This document shows, one piece after another, positions 25,913 to 39,716 of a stretch of 64,000 nucleotides of DNA. The DNA lies in NCBI GenBank assembly GCA_013399305.1, contig VXAI01000092.1, positions 2,055,289-2,119,288 on the forward strand. The letters run 5' to 3'. The DNA is from Rostratula benghalensis (lineage: Eukaryota; Chordata; Aves; Charadriiformes; Rostratulidae). Position 1 is the stretch's first letter. Every line of letters begins with the position of its first letter. The position numbers and the translations under genes were made by a program. The notes under the pieces were generated by a model. The model had not been told where the DNA came from. It did not search any database and was given only the letters and a program-made list of their open reading frames with translations.

Positions 25913-28900
25913 CCATTTTTTTGTTACTACCAGATGCAGAAATTTGACCTGGCTATTTTTATGTTTTTCAAAGGTGGTTTCATTTTGTGTTAATTGCTTT
26001 TCTATACCAAGGAAATACATTTTGTTCTTTAGAGATTTGTGTTGGTGGCCATCACATGGAGTCTGGTGTACCAGGCAGCTCTGCCCAGCCCACTGTCTTT
26101 TTTGCTGACCCTGTCTGGGGATGGGAGTAACGGAGAACAAAACAGCCTTTTGAAAGCCTGGACAACCTTGTGGCAAACCCATTAGATTCTGAAGGTCTCT
26201 CTTAGTGGCATTTTCACAACATGAGGCATCTTTAATGACATAATTCAGTAAATCAAAATCTCACATTTTCTTGAGTGTTCATCATTATTCTGTACTTTTC
26301 CCCAGTCTCAGAGACCAATGTAAGTAGATTTCCTGATGGTGTTGCTGATGTGATTATCATAAAAATTAACTGATTGTGACAACAATTAGCAATATTACTT
26401 AGGGACTGCTTTTAGCTGCGCACATTGTGTAGATAAATTAAATGCCCAGTAAGAGGAGCCTTCCTGCATCTTTCATAGCTCCCATGAAAGTAAGGAAGGC
26501 ACACCTTGTCTGCTCTGGTTGTGTCAGACAGACTGAGCTCTAATCTTATGGATGATCATGCCTGGGAGAAAGTGAATGTCGATTTCTCATGGCAGTTTGG
26601 CTACCCACATGGATGTTTCAGCATCCATGACAATGCAGAACAAGAGAAATTACTCACCTGTGATTTCTGTGGCCTTCTTCCAGCAGAGATTTACAGCATC
26701 TGATACTGAGGCATATGTTAGCTATTCCTAATGGATATAAAAAGCCCAAGCTTGAATCATTACATAGGTTTTTTTGCATGCTTCAGCCTCAGATATGTCT
26801 TAGCCATCTTGACAATTCAAAGTTTTGCTGGTTTTTAGAATCTATAATGTGAAAAAAAGAATTGTACATTTAAGGCTCTTGGCTCAGTTCACATGGGTAA
26901 GTCTTTGCATGGTGTTGATGAATATCAGAGTGTTTGTTCAATAGGGTGAAAAAAGTGCATATCTCAGAAGTGAAGAAGAATGAGGAAATTTCCCTCCAGG
27001 TATGTTTTTGGAAGGCTATTCTTTTTGATCCATATGAAGAAAATCCTATCACCAGTATATTATCTGCCCTTTTATTTTTAACATTCAATATATTGATGTA
27101 GGTGAGGTAGGAAATGCTCATGTTTTCTTCTTGATTCTGTCTACTGCAATGAGGTATTGTTAAGGCAATAATATGAGATTTAACAATCTGAGGTTAAAAT
27201 CCAGCCTCTTAAATGCTTACATGTGTTTCCCTTCTCTGGACAGCAGAAGAGAAGATATCTGTATGATACCTGCCAGTTAGGAAGATGTATAATTCATATC
27301 CTCAGAACCAAAAAAGAAAAAAAAAAAAAGTCTAAGATAAAGCTTCTTCTGTCCACAGTGACCCCTTCTCTCCCTCTCCAAGAGCACAGAAGAAACTGCT
27401 GAGGACACCAGGACATCTTCTGACATGGCCTTCACAACAAGGACACAGAGGTGCCTCAAGCACTGTGAGCTACAGACGTAGAGAGGGTATTGCCGTCTGT
27501 CTATCTGGCAGATGAAGAAACTTCAGCTGAGAAAGATACTTTGAACTGGACTAGTTTGATCTCCAGATTCCACTGCTCAGTAACCTTCAGTTTGACGGAG
27601 AGGGTAAGCACAAAGGTGGGATAGGGTCTGCTCCTTTTCCACACTTACTGCCATGCAGAGTACAAGGTGACGAGGGATCATGGTGCTGAGCTGCCCAGGG
27701 GGTGTGCTGCCAAGAAGGTGTTCAACTTAAAATGTGGAGGTCTTCCTTGACAGCTCACTGTAGCAGTTGCTACCATACATGCAATCACACAGCAGCCTGG
27801 TCATCCCAGCTGCATCTCATGGAGCTGGAGAGAGGCCGTGGCACTGTGCTGCAGACTGTTCAGGCACGGACCAGCCTCCAGGGAAGGAGATGGGAGCCAG
27901 AGGAGTGAATCTTGCTGTGCCCAGAGAGTCAGCTCCAAGACATGCCTGTCAGTGGACCAAACCCACACAGCAGCCCAAGCACTGTGCTGCAGATCATAGT
28001 CCTCATCTACCATGACATTCTTGCACCTCAAAATTGCAATTAAGCCTAAGCAAGTGCCAAAGGACCTCACTGGGAACTTCTGATCAGAGACCAGGATAAA
28101 CTTTCCTGCCACTTTAGGATCACAACTCTATGCTGCACACATGTCAGGACCCAGGGCAGTTGTGGTCTCCTTCCATAGAGCCAGCCTGGTTGGCACTGAA
28201 TGTCTCCGCACAAGCCCCTCCGCCTTGAACCTCAATCAGCTGCTGGCACCATGTGGAAATCAGAGCTGTTTTGATATCTCTGCTAAGCAACTCATCGCAG
28301 GAATCCGACTTCTGGTGCCGTCGCGGGGATCCTGTTCACACTGGGGCCATCATCACCCCCCGTGAGTGGGGAAGGAGCAGGCTCTGCAGCCAAGCCCACA
28401 GCCTCCGCACAGCGTGGGCTCGCATCCTTCCAGCACAGCTGTATTGCGTTGCGTGGTGCTTCGCATTGCTTGAGGACAGTGCCACTGGCAGGTCTGAGCA
28501 CTCCGATCTGCTTTGTCAGAAAAAAAGGATTTAAGGCCAGCTTCAGTCCCAACCTGGCAGTTGCAGGGGGGAAGCAGGGGCTGTACCGGGTGGGAGCCCG
28601 CTCTCTGTAGTCAGTTCTGCTGGTGAAGTAACACTGTGAGATACAGTATAGCTGTGTCTGCAGGACGACAAACCTGGAATCTGAATTAGCTTTAAGCGGA
28701 TTAGTTACACCCCATCAAACTCTTGTACGCATGTTATTATTCAAAATTAAAGTGACCTGATTTCAGCATAGCTTAATTCCACTTGTAATGGAGTTAAGTT
28801 AAATCTGAAGATGAATGCTTTATTACAGCTAGTAAATCCGCTTTGCACCTCTGGTTAATTTGGATTAACTTTCTCGAGGGACCCTCTGTGCTCAAGCCCT

Positions 28901-30412
28901 GCTGGTGTTCAACTCAGTTATAGCATCTCCTGCTGCCCCTCCATGAATAGTGCTGGGAGAAAAACATGAGCTGAGATGGAGTGCTTCTCACTGCAGGCTG
29001 AAGGATCAGGAGAGGGTCAGCCACCAGAGACTACTCCTGATGAAAGTCAACACTCAAAACACTTCTCTCCAGAGCTTTATCACCAGCTGCCTCCTTAGGT
29101 AGGTACCACAACATCTTGGTGCCAGGAAGAGACCTTGCCTACCCAGGACAGGAGATCCTCTAACTGCCACTGCTGTGGATAAACCAGAAGGTCCCCACCC
29201 ATGGGGAGCAAAGGGCAGCATCAGATTTTCTCAGTCAAGAGAGGAAGAGAAAGTAGTGCATCCATTTGGCCCTCCTCTTTAGCCTTTTCAAGGTGGACAG
29301 CTTTAAGGTGCTCTATGTGCTGGACTTTCCCCCTTGTAGGGCTCCTTCTGCAGCCTGATACCACATCCTTGCACAGTATTTCCTAAAGACAGTGAGCGTG
29401 ATGGTCAAGACGACAATGTAGTGTTCCCAGTGCTCAGCAGCTGGGGGGGATCACAGCTAGCTCAGGAGTAGCATTGCAGGCTTCAATCCCAGAGATTTGC
29501 TACAGCCACTGGGCTTTTCTGCCCCTCTGGTGTCCGTGCACAGCTGTGCTCCCCAAAATGACCAGCAAGGCTCTGGTTCTGCCTGAATCTGAACATTATT
29601 CAAGTTGTGAATATTTGTCTAAGATGTCTGATTGTTAAGGCCAAACGAAGCCTTCACTTCCTCTACAAATATTTGTGCAATGACCTATAACTACCGGCCA
29701 ACATGCCTGCCAGCACTCCATTAGATGACAACCCATTTTACAATTAACTATTATCATTTGATAACCTCTTGAGGTTAAGAATACAGATGTAAGATCTCCA
29801 AGATTCCTAATGGGAATACTTCATATCAGAAGTATGTTTCCCTTGAGGATGACATCACCACAGGGACACATATTTCAAATATTTTGGCCATCATATTTTG
29901 AAAGCTCCTTTAGAAATACAAAAATGCCTTTTAAGCCCTGAAAGAACTTTTCTATCAGTCTCAAGTAAACACACTGCCATTTAACTCTTTGGAAAACCTT
30001 GCGCAATAACAACAAAAAGTGTCATAGGAAACAAAGCAAAGAATTGCAATATAGCCCAAGAAAGAAGCATGTTTGGTACATAGTGCTGATATTACCTGGA
30101 AATAGTTCTTTGCTGAATGCTATATGAACATTTTTGTGATGAAGCAGTTCAAGTGGAGCCAAGCCACAATTTCAGATCAGGTCCTATACTACTTGGGGAA
30201 TTGGACTCCAGGTTGAAACCTAACAAATGGTTCCTGTGCACTGGACAACACTGGCTAAACTAAAACCCTAAGTCTAAACACCTCCCCTCTGTTAAGCTCT
30301 GGTAAAAGTTGGAAGTAGGTGTAATCTTACTTTTACTTATAGCCAGGATTTTCACCAGTGACTGAGTACTGAAGATAAATCCCTATTAACTTTAGTAGAA
30401 AAAGGTTATACA
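25913..30412. other. Noncoding stretch with GC-richer middle
   Basis: No gene recognised. 26210-26460 is AT-rich with closely spaced ATTA/TAATT cores and could be a conserved noncoding element. 27640-28620 is noticeably richer in GC and holds overlapping open frames up to 103 codons on both strands, none recognisable. An A-run lies at 27316-27329. No CpG island is apparent. Confidence 0.5.
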
Positions 30413-30474
30413 TCTGTGTGTGTATATACAAATATACATGTATATATGTGTGTTTGTACATACACATATATATT
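30413..30474. repeat. Alternating TA/TG tract with inverted repeat
   Basis: Alternating pyrimidine-purine sequence ('tgtgtgtatatac', 'tacatgtatatatgtgtgt', 'acatacacatatatat'). The arms 'tatatatgtgtgt' and 'acatacacatata' are near-complementary around a short spacer, so the strand can fold back. It is an imperfect dinucleotide microsatellite. Confidence 0.85.
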
Positions 30475-31683
30475 CTGGATGTGCAGCTATAAGAATGATT
30501 TATTAGTGATTTTTTGTTTTCCTTTTAACGCCTCCTCCACTTCTATTTCTGCCCTTCGTGTCTCAGGTTATGCAGTTTAGTAAAACAGACAATGAAATCA
30601 GCAGAATTTACTATACTCTGAACTGCTGAAGGCTTTTTTCACTACATAAATATAAATGCAGAGTAACTTCAGTCGAATTAAAGGTGTTACCATACTGAAG
30701 AAAAAGTACAATGCATGGAGATGACGCAGTCTAAACAGTCACATTTCTAATCTGACGGAAAGAAATTGCTTGAAATAATGTAACTGGGGAGAATAAAAGG
30801 AAAATTCAGATTCCTGCCGCTCCTGTTGGCAGAAGAGGCAGGACTCAATTCAGTTTGGTCCCTCTTACGACGACTGTTGCATGGGCCAGTGATGTTCCAC
30901 CAAAAAGGCCGTGTTCCATGGGCTCTTCATTGTGGGGTGGCACTTATTCAATGTGATATAATTACCTCAGGGTCTGCTTGTAGCTGATTAATAGGTCAAT
31001 AAATGCTTTAAGATGTTTTCTTTCTTCTCATTTTATTGCTAGGTTACTTAACAATTAAAGACCATTAAACAGTAATTCAAAAGGTAGTAATGAACAAATT
31101 AGTATTCTCTTCATAAAGCCTCATTTACTTACAATATTAATATAATACAATATGCAAAATCATCCAAATGAAGTTTAAAATCTATCCTAATGACAATATT
31201 AAGACCTAAAATTAATATTTAAATAGTCAATAAATTACTAGTTTAAGTGTCCAACCCCATTAATGTTTTTGAAATGGCATTCTTGCCTTGTTTCCATTCT
31301 TAAAGACTTCATAGAAGTTTTAATAATTTTATAGAAAATCCATAAAGATTTCTTAAAGAAGAATGAAGATAATAACAAGTTGTCATTTTAACAACTAATT
31401 ATAACTGAAATTTTAGTGTTGAATTGACATGACATATCTTAGTGCCATCACTTGAAAGCCCCTTCTGTATTTGAAAATGTGGATAATTTATCTGAATCTT
31501 TAAGAAGGAAAACAAATTCAGTTCTGCTTGGAGTAAGCTGTGTTAATACCCGCGTATCTTGACATTTTTATTTGCATTGTGAGACATATTAATTACATTA
31601 ATTTTTTAACAACTAGTACTTTAAGGTAAGCTGCAGTTCACTTCCACTGGTTCAGACAGCCCAGAGCTCAGGTGCTCTGGCAA
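30475..31683. other. AT-rich noncoding, homeodomain-type motifs
   Basis: No gene. From about 30940 to 31640 the sequence is AT-rich but not simple repeat, with motifs such as 'gctgattaataggtcaataaa' and 'attaattacattaatttt'. Texture of this kind is common in conserved developmental enhancers, but conservation cannot be judged from one sequence. Confidence 0.45.
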
Positions 31684-32650
31684 TCATAGAATCATAGAAT
31701 GGTCCAAAGATCATCTAGTCCAGCCTCCCTGCAGTCAGCAGGGACACCCTCAACTAGACCAGGTTACCCAGGGCCTCCTCAAGCCTCAACTTTGATATCT
31801 CCAGGGAAGGAGCCTCAGCCACCTCCCTGGGCAACCCATTCCAGTGGTCCACCACACTCATAGTAAAGAACATATTCCTAATATTCAGTCTAAATCTGCT
31901 CTTCTCCAGCTTGAAGCCATTGCCCCTTGTCCTGTCACTGCAGGCCTTTGTAAACAGACTCTCCCCAGCCTTCCTGCAGGGCCCCTTCAGGTACTGCAAG
32001 GCGGCTATTAGGTCTCCCAAGAGCCTTCTCTTCTCCAGACTGAACAAGCCCAGCTCCCTCAGCCTGTCCTCATAGCAAAGATGCTCCAACCCCCTGACCA
32101 TTTTTGTGGCCCTCCTCTGGACCCACTCTATCAGGTCCATGTCCTTATATTGAGGACTCCAGACCTGCACACAGTACTCCAGATGAGTTCTCACCAGAGC
32201 AAAGTGGCAGAACCACCTCTCTGGATCTGCTGGCAACACATCTTTTGATGCAGCCCAGGATGTGATTTGCCTTCTGGGCTGCAACTGCACACTGCCTGCT
32301 CATGTCCAGCTTCTCATCCATCAGAACCCCCAAGTCCCTTTCCTCAGGGCTGCTTTCTAATACCTCATCTCCTAGTCTGTATTGATAGTGAGGATTGTTC
32401 CAACCCAGGTGCAGAACCTTGCCCTTGCTCTTGTTGAACCTCATGAGGTTCACCTGGGCCCACCTCTCCAGCCTGTTCAGGTCCCTCTGGATGACATCCC
32501 ATCCCTCTGGTATACTGACAACACCACACAGCTTGGTGTCATCTGCAAACTTGCTGATGGTGGACTCAATTCCTCTATCTATATAATCGATAAAAATCAA
32601 AATAATGCAAGAAGCCAGTGGATCCTGTTGGCAAGGGCACCTCATCCTCT
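31684..32650 (-). mobile_element. CR1 LINE, 3' third of ORF2 to terminus
   Basis: This is the best-preserved CR1 of the window, on the minus strand. The 5' limit is near 32650, in an eroded block just before the RT palm. The catalytic FADD box is intact at 32549-32538, within [13 protein letters not shown]. Next come the [13 protein letters not shown] and [17 protein letters not shown] blocks, [16 protein letters not shown] and [11 protein letters not shown]. The frame shifts near 32200 (a deletion of about five bases relative to the family) and continues with [51 protein letters not shown] and EAPSLEI. The element ends in two octamers ('attctatgattctatgatt') at about 31702-31684. The endonuclease and most of the RT fingers are absent, so it is a dead 5'-truncated copy. 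The sequence opposite (32382-32699 plus) is only antisense. Confidence 0.97.
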
Positions 32651-33060
32651 GTCCATGTGTCCAGAGTCACAGACTTTGCACAACTGGAAGGCAAACTGAA
32701 GGCAACTGAAAAAGCAAATTGCAGTCAAAAAGTGCTAGACTACTGCTGAAAAACGGTCCATCCATTTTCAGGCTTATTGGGAAATCTGGACATAGATTTC
32801 AGCTTAATCTTTTTAGAATGAGTACAAATAACTGATGTGCTTTCTGAACTGAAAAACTGAGGCAAAGAAAAATATACATCTATTGTATAGAATTTATGTT
32901 TTATATCACAGTAGAACTGTCCCCTTGGCTGTCTTTCCTATTTTGCAAGGTAATGATGCTTTCTCTAGGGGTGACAGCTTGCAAATCTGATTTCAGTGAA
33001 ATACCTCCCAATTTAAATTAAGCATACACGGAGTGGGACAAACATTCCCCCTGGAGTGTT
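32651..33060. other. Noncoding, no gene seen
   Basis: Unique-looking AT-leaning sequence between the CR1 copy and the G/T tract. Nothing recognised. Confidence 0.55.
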
Positions 33061-33159
33061 TTAGTTTTTTGTTGGGTTTTTTTTGGGGGGTGGTGTTTAT
33101 TTGTTGTTGGGCTTTTTTGGTTTTTGGGTTGGTTGTTTTGTTGGGTTTTTTTTTTTTTT
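33061..33159 (+). repeat. G/T-only low-complexity tract
   Basis: Nearly 100 bases made almost only of T and G on the plus strand. It holds five G runs of at least three (33074-33076, 33085-33090, 33109-33111, 33126-33128, 33143-33145) and ends in a 14-T run. Extreme strand asymmetry of this kind can form R-loops or long-loop G-quadruplexes. It could be a decayed homopolymer. Confidence 0.85.
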
Positions 33160-36100
33160 ATCTCCCACTCCAGTTTTGTTCTACTTAGGCCTTTTTACCA
33201 CACTTACCAATGACTTGAATTTTCCAGTACATCTGATTGCTGAGTGAGACAAGGGAAAGTAGAAGACAACCTGATCCCGTCAGGTAATATGGTTCTTGCC
33301 TGTAGCACCATATTAAAAATGATCACAACGCCAGTGATAGGTTTTCATCAGATATATTGCTCAGAAAAAATATACCATCACTACCCATAAGCTACCACAC
33401 AAGAAATATGATGCAGAAATATTGTATCATAAAATCTCTCTAACACATAGAAACTGGATTAGCCTGGCTACCACAAATCAATCTTTTTAACATGAACGCC
33501 AGCGTTAGAAAAAAAGAGAAAAAGACAGTAATTGGGCTTTAAGTTGATAGACACATGAAAGTGCATGAAATTCACATTTGCTGGTTCAACAGCCCATGAG
33601 AGATTGTCACCCCAAGAAGAAATGAAATATATGGAAAGAGCAGTGAAGCTCACAGAGCAATACCAAATTAAAAAGATTTCATTTTCAGTTTTTGACACCA
33701 CTGGACAATAGACTTCACAAATCAGGGACACAGACCGATTCTAACATGACCTAAAATCACAGAAACGTAGGAAAAGGAATAAAAAAACCTCTCAAATTTA
33801 GTTAAAAAGTACAGATGTCTTTGTTTTTTCATTGGCAACTTCAACACTATTGCCTTTGGACATTTTATTTTCAAGAAACATCTGTCCAATTTGGATCTGT
33901 CATGCTGCAACTGTGATTAGTTAGAGATGTTACAAAAAGTGAAATTACTTATGCAAGTCAAGTCCACAGAGTTAGTGCATCATGAACACAAAGAAATAAA
34001 CTTCCCGAGAACAACTGTTTGAATTTCTCTGTTGTCTTTTACCCATGGACCCCAAACCACCTGAAAAGCATTATTTAATTACATATTGCACAACCTAGAG
34101 ACAGGATGTATAACAAAAATTCAGTAAGTCTCCTCTGAGATGGAAAACAGCACTTATTCAGAAGAATTGCAATGCCACAACTTAAGAGGATGTGAGGATA
34201 GAAATCAGGGAAAAATCAAGGGCACATAATTAGGGAACCTGTAGTTGTTTATACTGTGTTTGTCTGAGGTATCATCTTTGACATCAAAGTTTTAGGGGGA
34301 GTCCCTGCTGCAGGACGCTTACAAATACAGGTGGACAGTATTTTTTTCCCCCAAAATATGGCATTGGCAACTGTTCTGTTTTAAATCTCATAAATGAGAA
34401 CTTTGAGATAAATTTTAGAGCCAGGACATGGACAAAAATTTTTAGACAAATAGTTTACTCGCCAAAAAATGCAGGACGACTGAAGCTATTTGGGAGTTTG
34501 GATTGAATTCAGCGAATTGTTTCAGCCAAACCATGCGGGGGAGGAAAGTGGAATTCTGAAAATGTGAAACATTTTGTTCAGACATTATAAAAATTACAAA
34601 ATTCCTCCTTTATTTTCTTCTTTTTAGTTAAGGCTTTAGAAAAAGTGGGCAGTACAATTAAAAAGGAAGAAAAGAGAGTGACACACCACAAGAAAAACCT
34701 GGAGTGTGTCACACTTGGAAGCTTTTCAGTCTGACCATTCCCAGTTTGTGCAAGAAAGCCTCCAAACGAGAATGAACTGTACCACAGAGGATACGGATAC
34801 ATGCACATTCCAGCTGAGAACATATTTCTCCTGTGAGTTAGAGCAAAGATGCACCAATTGAAAGCTGGAAAATGCTGTTACCGGTTTGATCTATTTGCTC
34901 ATCTTACATAACGTGTTTGATGAAAAGCAATCTAGACTGCTCCTCATCTGCCTTGACTGAACTATTTTTGCAAGGGTCATCTTCTGCCTTTTAGTGGTTG
35001 CAGATATCGATCAGATACCCTGAATTGACCACTCACCTCAGCCAAATGCTTTTCTTCAGCAGATTACGGTTGCCTGGAGCTGACAAGCGCAGAACAAGTT
35101 AAAGCTGCCTTACCTGCTTACAGGAGGATTTTCTCTAAGCCAGAAGAGGCAACCAACTCAAAGCAATTCATTTCCCACTCATCAAAGTAGTGGGATGCAA
35201 CTTCGTTCAACTCTGGAAAATCCCTTGAATATGGTACATATTACTTAAAATGATGGCCTACACTGGCCACACATTGGACTAGTATTCACTCAAGCTTCTA
35301 TAAAGGGCCACAGGCCAACCAGCTCAATAAAAAGGAATCTCAGAAGAATAAAGCAACTTTTGCACATTCTTTTGTTCTGTGCTCCACTGCAAGATCTTCA
35401 GATGCAGGTCAAGACCAACAACTGCACCAGTTTCTGAACCCTAAAGAGAGAGCAAAAATACCAACATAAAGAAACAAAAGAAAAATTTTCAAAATTGTAT
35501 CTAAATCTCTATGACAGAAAACAGTTTTAACCAAGGTTCTCATCTAAGAGCAGTTAGAAAAGAGCAGACCTCATGGCACTGCTGCGTGCACTTAGAGCAG
35601 GTCTGACTGACATGGCACTCTGAGGGGAGCAAACTGCTGTTGTAGCAGACTGGGCTGCTCAGGTTGCAGGTTTGGAACTGTTTTTTTAAACTGGTTGGGA
35701 GGAACTGGAGTCCCTGTGACACAAGCCCTCTTATAGAACTCCTGCTGTATAACAGGCAGGGGGAGAATGCTTACTCAGAAGCACAAGTGAAATGCAAATG
35801 TCTGACACATCATTTCTTCCACTGTAGGAAGCTGGCAGAGATGCAAAAGATTAGAGGACCTGTGAAGATACATAACTCAGGGATGTGTGGGAGGCTCTGA
35901 GCCATTTCTTGCTGGATGCATGAGACTGCTCTCAGGGGTACATTGACCAATCATCCAAGGTACAAACCATCAAGCCCCAACAATTCACCTTGGGCCTCAG
36001 AGTCTCTGCAGTCTGACCCCAACCCGTTGTTGTTCATGAAGTCTGGACAAATTGGGCAGTCTTCAACTGACTACAGCTTCCACTGCTGGCAGAAATCCCA

Positions 36101-37542
36101 GCCTTAGCCGTACAGAGGCTTTGTGACTTCTCTTGCCCTTTAATAGCTCATTAAGGTCTCTTGCAAGGGAAGAATGTGCCATCAAGAGCTGTAGCTGCTA
36201 AACTCTATTTACTGTTATCTGCATACAAATTGTTGTATGGAGCTGAGGCACCACATTGTTTTGAAGAGAGTAAAGTGATGTGAGGGAGCAAAACCAAATC
36301 CCTGATATGTGATCCAAACTTTGTTTATGAATTGTCGTAGGTTTGTTCACTTTTGCAGTAAGCAGAAAATGGGAACAGAGAAACCTTTGAGTATGCGTAT
36401 GGCAGAGTCACCTGATGCACCAGGCCATTGATGTGAATTTGGCTTAGGCTAGCCATGGCTGTATGACTATATTGACTCACATCAGTAAGCAACTTGTCTC
36501 AGCTTTGTTTCTTCTGATGTTGATTTCTGGTTAGGAGTCTTCTCAGGGCACAGAAGTTGTTATCCACCATAAGCGTGTGAGGTTATGCAGTCCATCCAAA
36601 GGGAAAACCTTCAGCTACCAAAATAATAGAGAACAGGAGCTGAAATGACCAAGAATGCTATGCTGCTAACCGGCTAGAGCCAGGACATGATATGAAACAG
36701 ATTAATCTGCTTTGATCTTGTCTTTGGGTGTTTTGGGTGTAAATGACCTCTTGTCTATAGATTACAACTGCCCATTTTCCTGCCTGCTTCTGCAGAAACT
36801 ACCCAACTACTCCTTGTTCCAGTGTGCTTTTCTTTCCCCAGATGCCATTTGTGAAAAAAATAAATCAATCAACAAAACCTATACTAAAATCTGCTATGGG
36901 GTGTAAGAGGATTCCCATCTACTCTCCCTTGTCTCACTCAAGTCTGCCAGATGATATACTCACAAGAGCACCACCTCATCTGATTCATCCAGGTTAGTAA
37001 ACACTATTCCTTGAAGTAGTCTGCCTGATTTGGAAGGGCACAGGTTAGAAAACATACCAAACCAGCCCCAATGGGGCAGTGATATCTGTAGGGAAGGGAT
37101 GATGAGAAGGCAAAGTTGGAAAGGGAAGAGAGCAGAGGATAGCAATCTCTTCTACCCATCCAACTGAGTTTCACCGATCAGATCCTTCCCCAGGAAAAGT
37201 AAAACATCTCAGACCAGGACAGGTTTAGGTCTACAAGCAGGAACAGTGCAATCTGAGATTGGTGGCAAGGACAAAGCTCTGGAGGGAATCAGCTCTGCAC
37301 CCAAGTTTAAAAAGCCTGCTTTGGGCAAACACCAATAGGTAGTGACTCTTACATGAACACAATATTAACAACTCATTTCTTTCTCACCTGTGGACAGCAT
37401 TCCTCCACCTTAGGAGAAGGAGGACACATTAGTCTGTGATAGTTATATATTCTTGTCTTCAGAGCTTCACTTGGAGCTTCACAGAGATGAATAAAACATG
37501 CATCAGTTGAGGAGACCAAGTCAGGTACTCTATGCAGCCTTT
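33160..37542. other. Long noncoding stretch
   Basis: No gene recognised over 4.4 kb. Open frames are at most 87 codons. The sequence is AT-rich to about 34700 and more balanced afterwards. No RNA gene or young transposable element seen. Confidence 0.55.
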
Positions 37543-37630
37543 CTACAAATGGAATTGAAGCACGGGAAGTTTAAATGACTTGTCACAGACCATGAAGATG
37601 GACAGAACACGTATCTGATTTCCATGTCTA
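37543..37630 (+). repeat. Probable MIR-like SINE fragment
   Basis: 'acaaatggaattgaagcacgg', 'gaagtttaaatgacttgtcacagacc' and 'gtatctgatttccatgtc' follow the order of the MIR/CORE-SINE 3' half (the 'gaaactgaggcacagagaagttaaatgactt' block). Sense on plus and diverged. Confidence 0.55.
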
Positions 37631-39716
37631 AATGTCATGTCTGTTCCATGGTCTAAATGTTAAATTAATCCTTCCCCTGACATTTAAAAGCAGCAGAGAA
37701 AGGTAAAACTGTTGGTCAGAACTGTTGTTCTTCCATTTCAGAGTAGTTCCTCTTTTCATATATAACTACAAGAGACAAAAGAGACAAGGAGGGGGGAAGG
37801 AATAAAAAAGAATCCAAAGAAATAGCTGAATTATGAATTTCAACATTTTTTAAATTCAAAGTCAGAAAAGCAGGCCTGCTGTTTGCTAGGGGGAAGTGTA
37901 TTTTTCCTTGATCTTTGGTGGAGACAGTCATTAGAGCAAGGAAAAAAATAGAGAACTCATTATCTTTGCCACTTGCAGAGCACTGTTCTAACTCAGTCAT
38001 TAAGTCACAGCAGTAGTGTAATCACACCTAAACATGATCAGTTATCTTTCCTCTTTCTCTCTTCACATATGTTCAATTTTATAAAGTGCTGAGGAAAAGG
38101 AAATTGAGATTACACTACTTACAGATGTCCTGAGAATGCTGGAAATTGTTGATGGAATAAACTGCCCTGAGAGATCACCTTTCCTTCATTTCAAAGCATG
38201 TGTTCTCTAATTTGGCTGATGGTGAGAGATGTTTTCTTCACAAGGCCTTCTGTCTCTTCCACTTTGGCAAGCAATGGAAGAAGATGATATAAGAGAAACG
38301 GGTCCAAATTCAAGCACATACAACGTTGACTTTAATTCATGTCTGGAAGGAGAATTTGTTTCTACTATATAAATAAATCACACCCTTTACAAAATCTTTT
38401 CTATGGCTCTTTGACAGCAATACCACATGAAAAATGATAGTTCTAACATGCATAACCTGTGAAAATTGTCCCTTTGTCACAGGAAAGGATTAAGGCTATG
38501 CTATTTTCTCTCTTGGCATATTTCCTTAATTGACGTCTAATGGCTTAATTTCCTTTTCCTTTCAATGTGAATTTAGTACTGATGAAAAGTAGCAGTTTAG
38601 CAGCTCAGAAGACTGAAGCATGTTATTCAGAGAGTGAGAATACCACTGGTATGGTGGTAGTGTGAAGTACCACCAAAATAAAGCAAATTTGATGTGGTTG
38701 CAAATAACTTCTTCTTCCCCACAAGATATGTACAATTCTTAGTCTCTCTGAAGACTTTGTCAACATCATGCCCACGAGTGTTTCTGAAAAATGCTTGCCT
38801 AAAAGGGTTAAGATCTTTTCCATCAAAAAAGTTAAGTCAAAATGTGAACAAAGCAAATGTGACCATAACTATTTCATTGTCAGTTTTGACGGTGAAGCTT
38901 TCCAAGTAGCTTTTTCTTAAAATGTCAAATATCCCCAAAAGAAGTTATACTTAAGACATTGTCCAGCTTTTCTGTTTTCAGACATTAACCTCATGTTGCC
39001 ACAGTTACATTTCACAAAATGGCCATTCAAAGCTGGCTCAGATACAGCATATGAGCATTTAGTATGCTTCATGCTTTTGATTTCTGTGTCAGCATGCTTC
39101 CATGCTAGATAGTCAGACAGCAAAGTCACCATAGGGAATATGTGTTCAGGCTCACAAGCCTTGCTTCTGAGTGGACAAAAAGAAGATTTTCTGATGGTGA
39201 ACTTATTTCTAGATTTGGGTGCCCCTTAAATCTGAACGAGATGACAAACCTCCCAATCTCCTAATATACATGTTTGGTAAGTCAATGAGACACATCCTCC
39301 AATGACAATATATACTGGAAAAAATTAAACTTGGTTCATGCTAAGTACAATACAAAGGTTTGAAACTGGATATGCAATATCTCAACTAAAGTGCAAGTAC
39401 AGCCTTGGCAGGAAGCTTCCTACAAGTGTTACCATGAGCAAAGAACTCTGACATTTGCAGTACAGCTTCAGCACCAAAACTCTTGTTATTTGAAAGTTAT
39501 ACAGAGCATGTCACTGTTCAGTAGGATCTGAGATATATTCTTGATGATATATGCTAAGTTTTTAGCTGTAAATGCGCTTTTCAGGAGATCTCTCTTTTCT
39601 TCTGAAGTGATAAAAAGCTGTCTTCAAGATCCAAATAACATATAGTTTGATAATTAAATTATGATATTACCATCAATAATGAGAAAAGTGTTGATAATTA
39701 TATTGCTGACAATGTG
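37631..39716. other. Noncoding, no gene seen
   Basis: Nothing recognisable. Open frames are under 95 codons. AT-rich around 38350-38600. Confidence 0.55.

Noticed and set aside
25883..26182. Minus-strand frame containing an LPQG motif near its start, superficially like a retroviral RT
   Set aside because: Only the four residues match. The downstream sequence has no RT block and ends in a lysine run from the poly-A/T tract.
27480..27560. Possible fifth MIR-like fragment ('cagatgaagaaacttcagctgagaaag')
   Set aside because: Only one block matches. The expected 'aaggtcacacag' block is absent.
32382..32699. Plus-strand open frame of 105 codons
   Set aside because: It is antisense to the CR1 reverse-transcriptase region.
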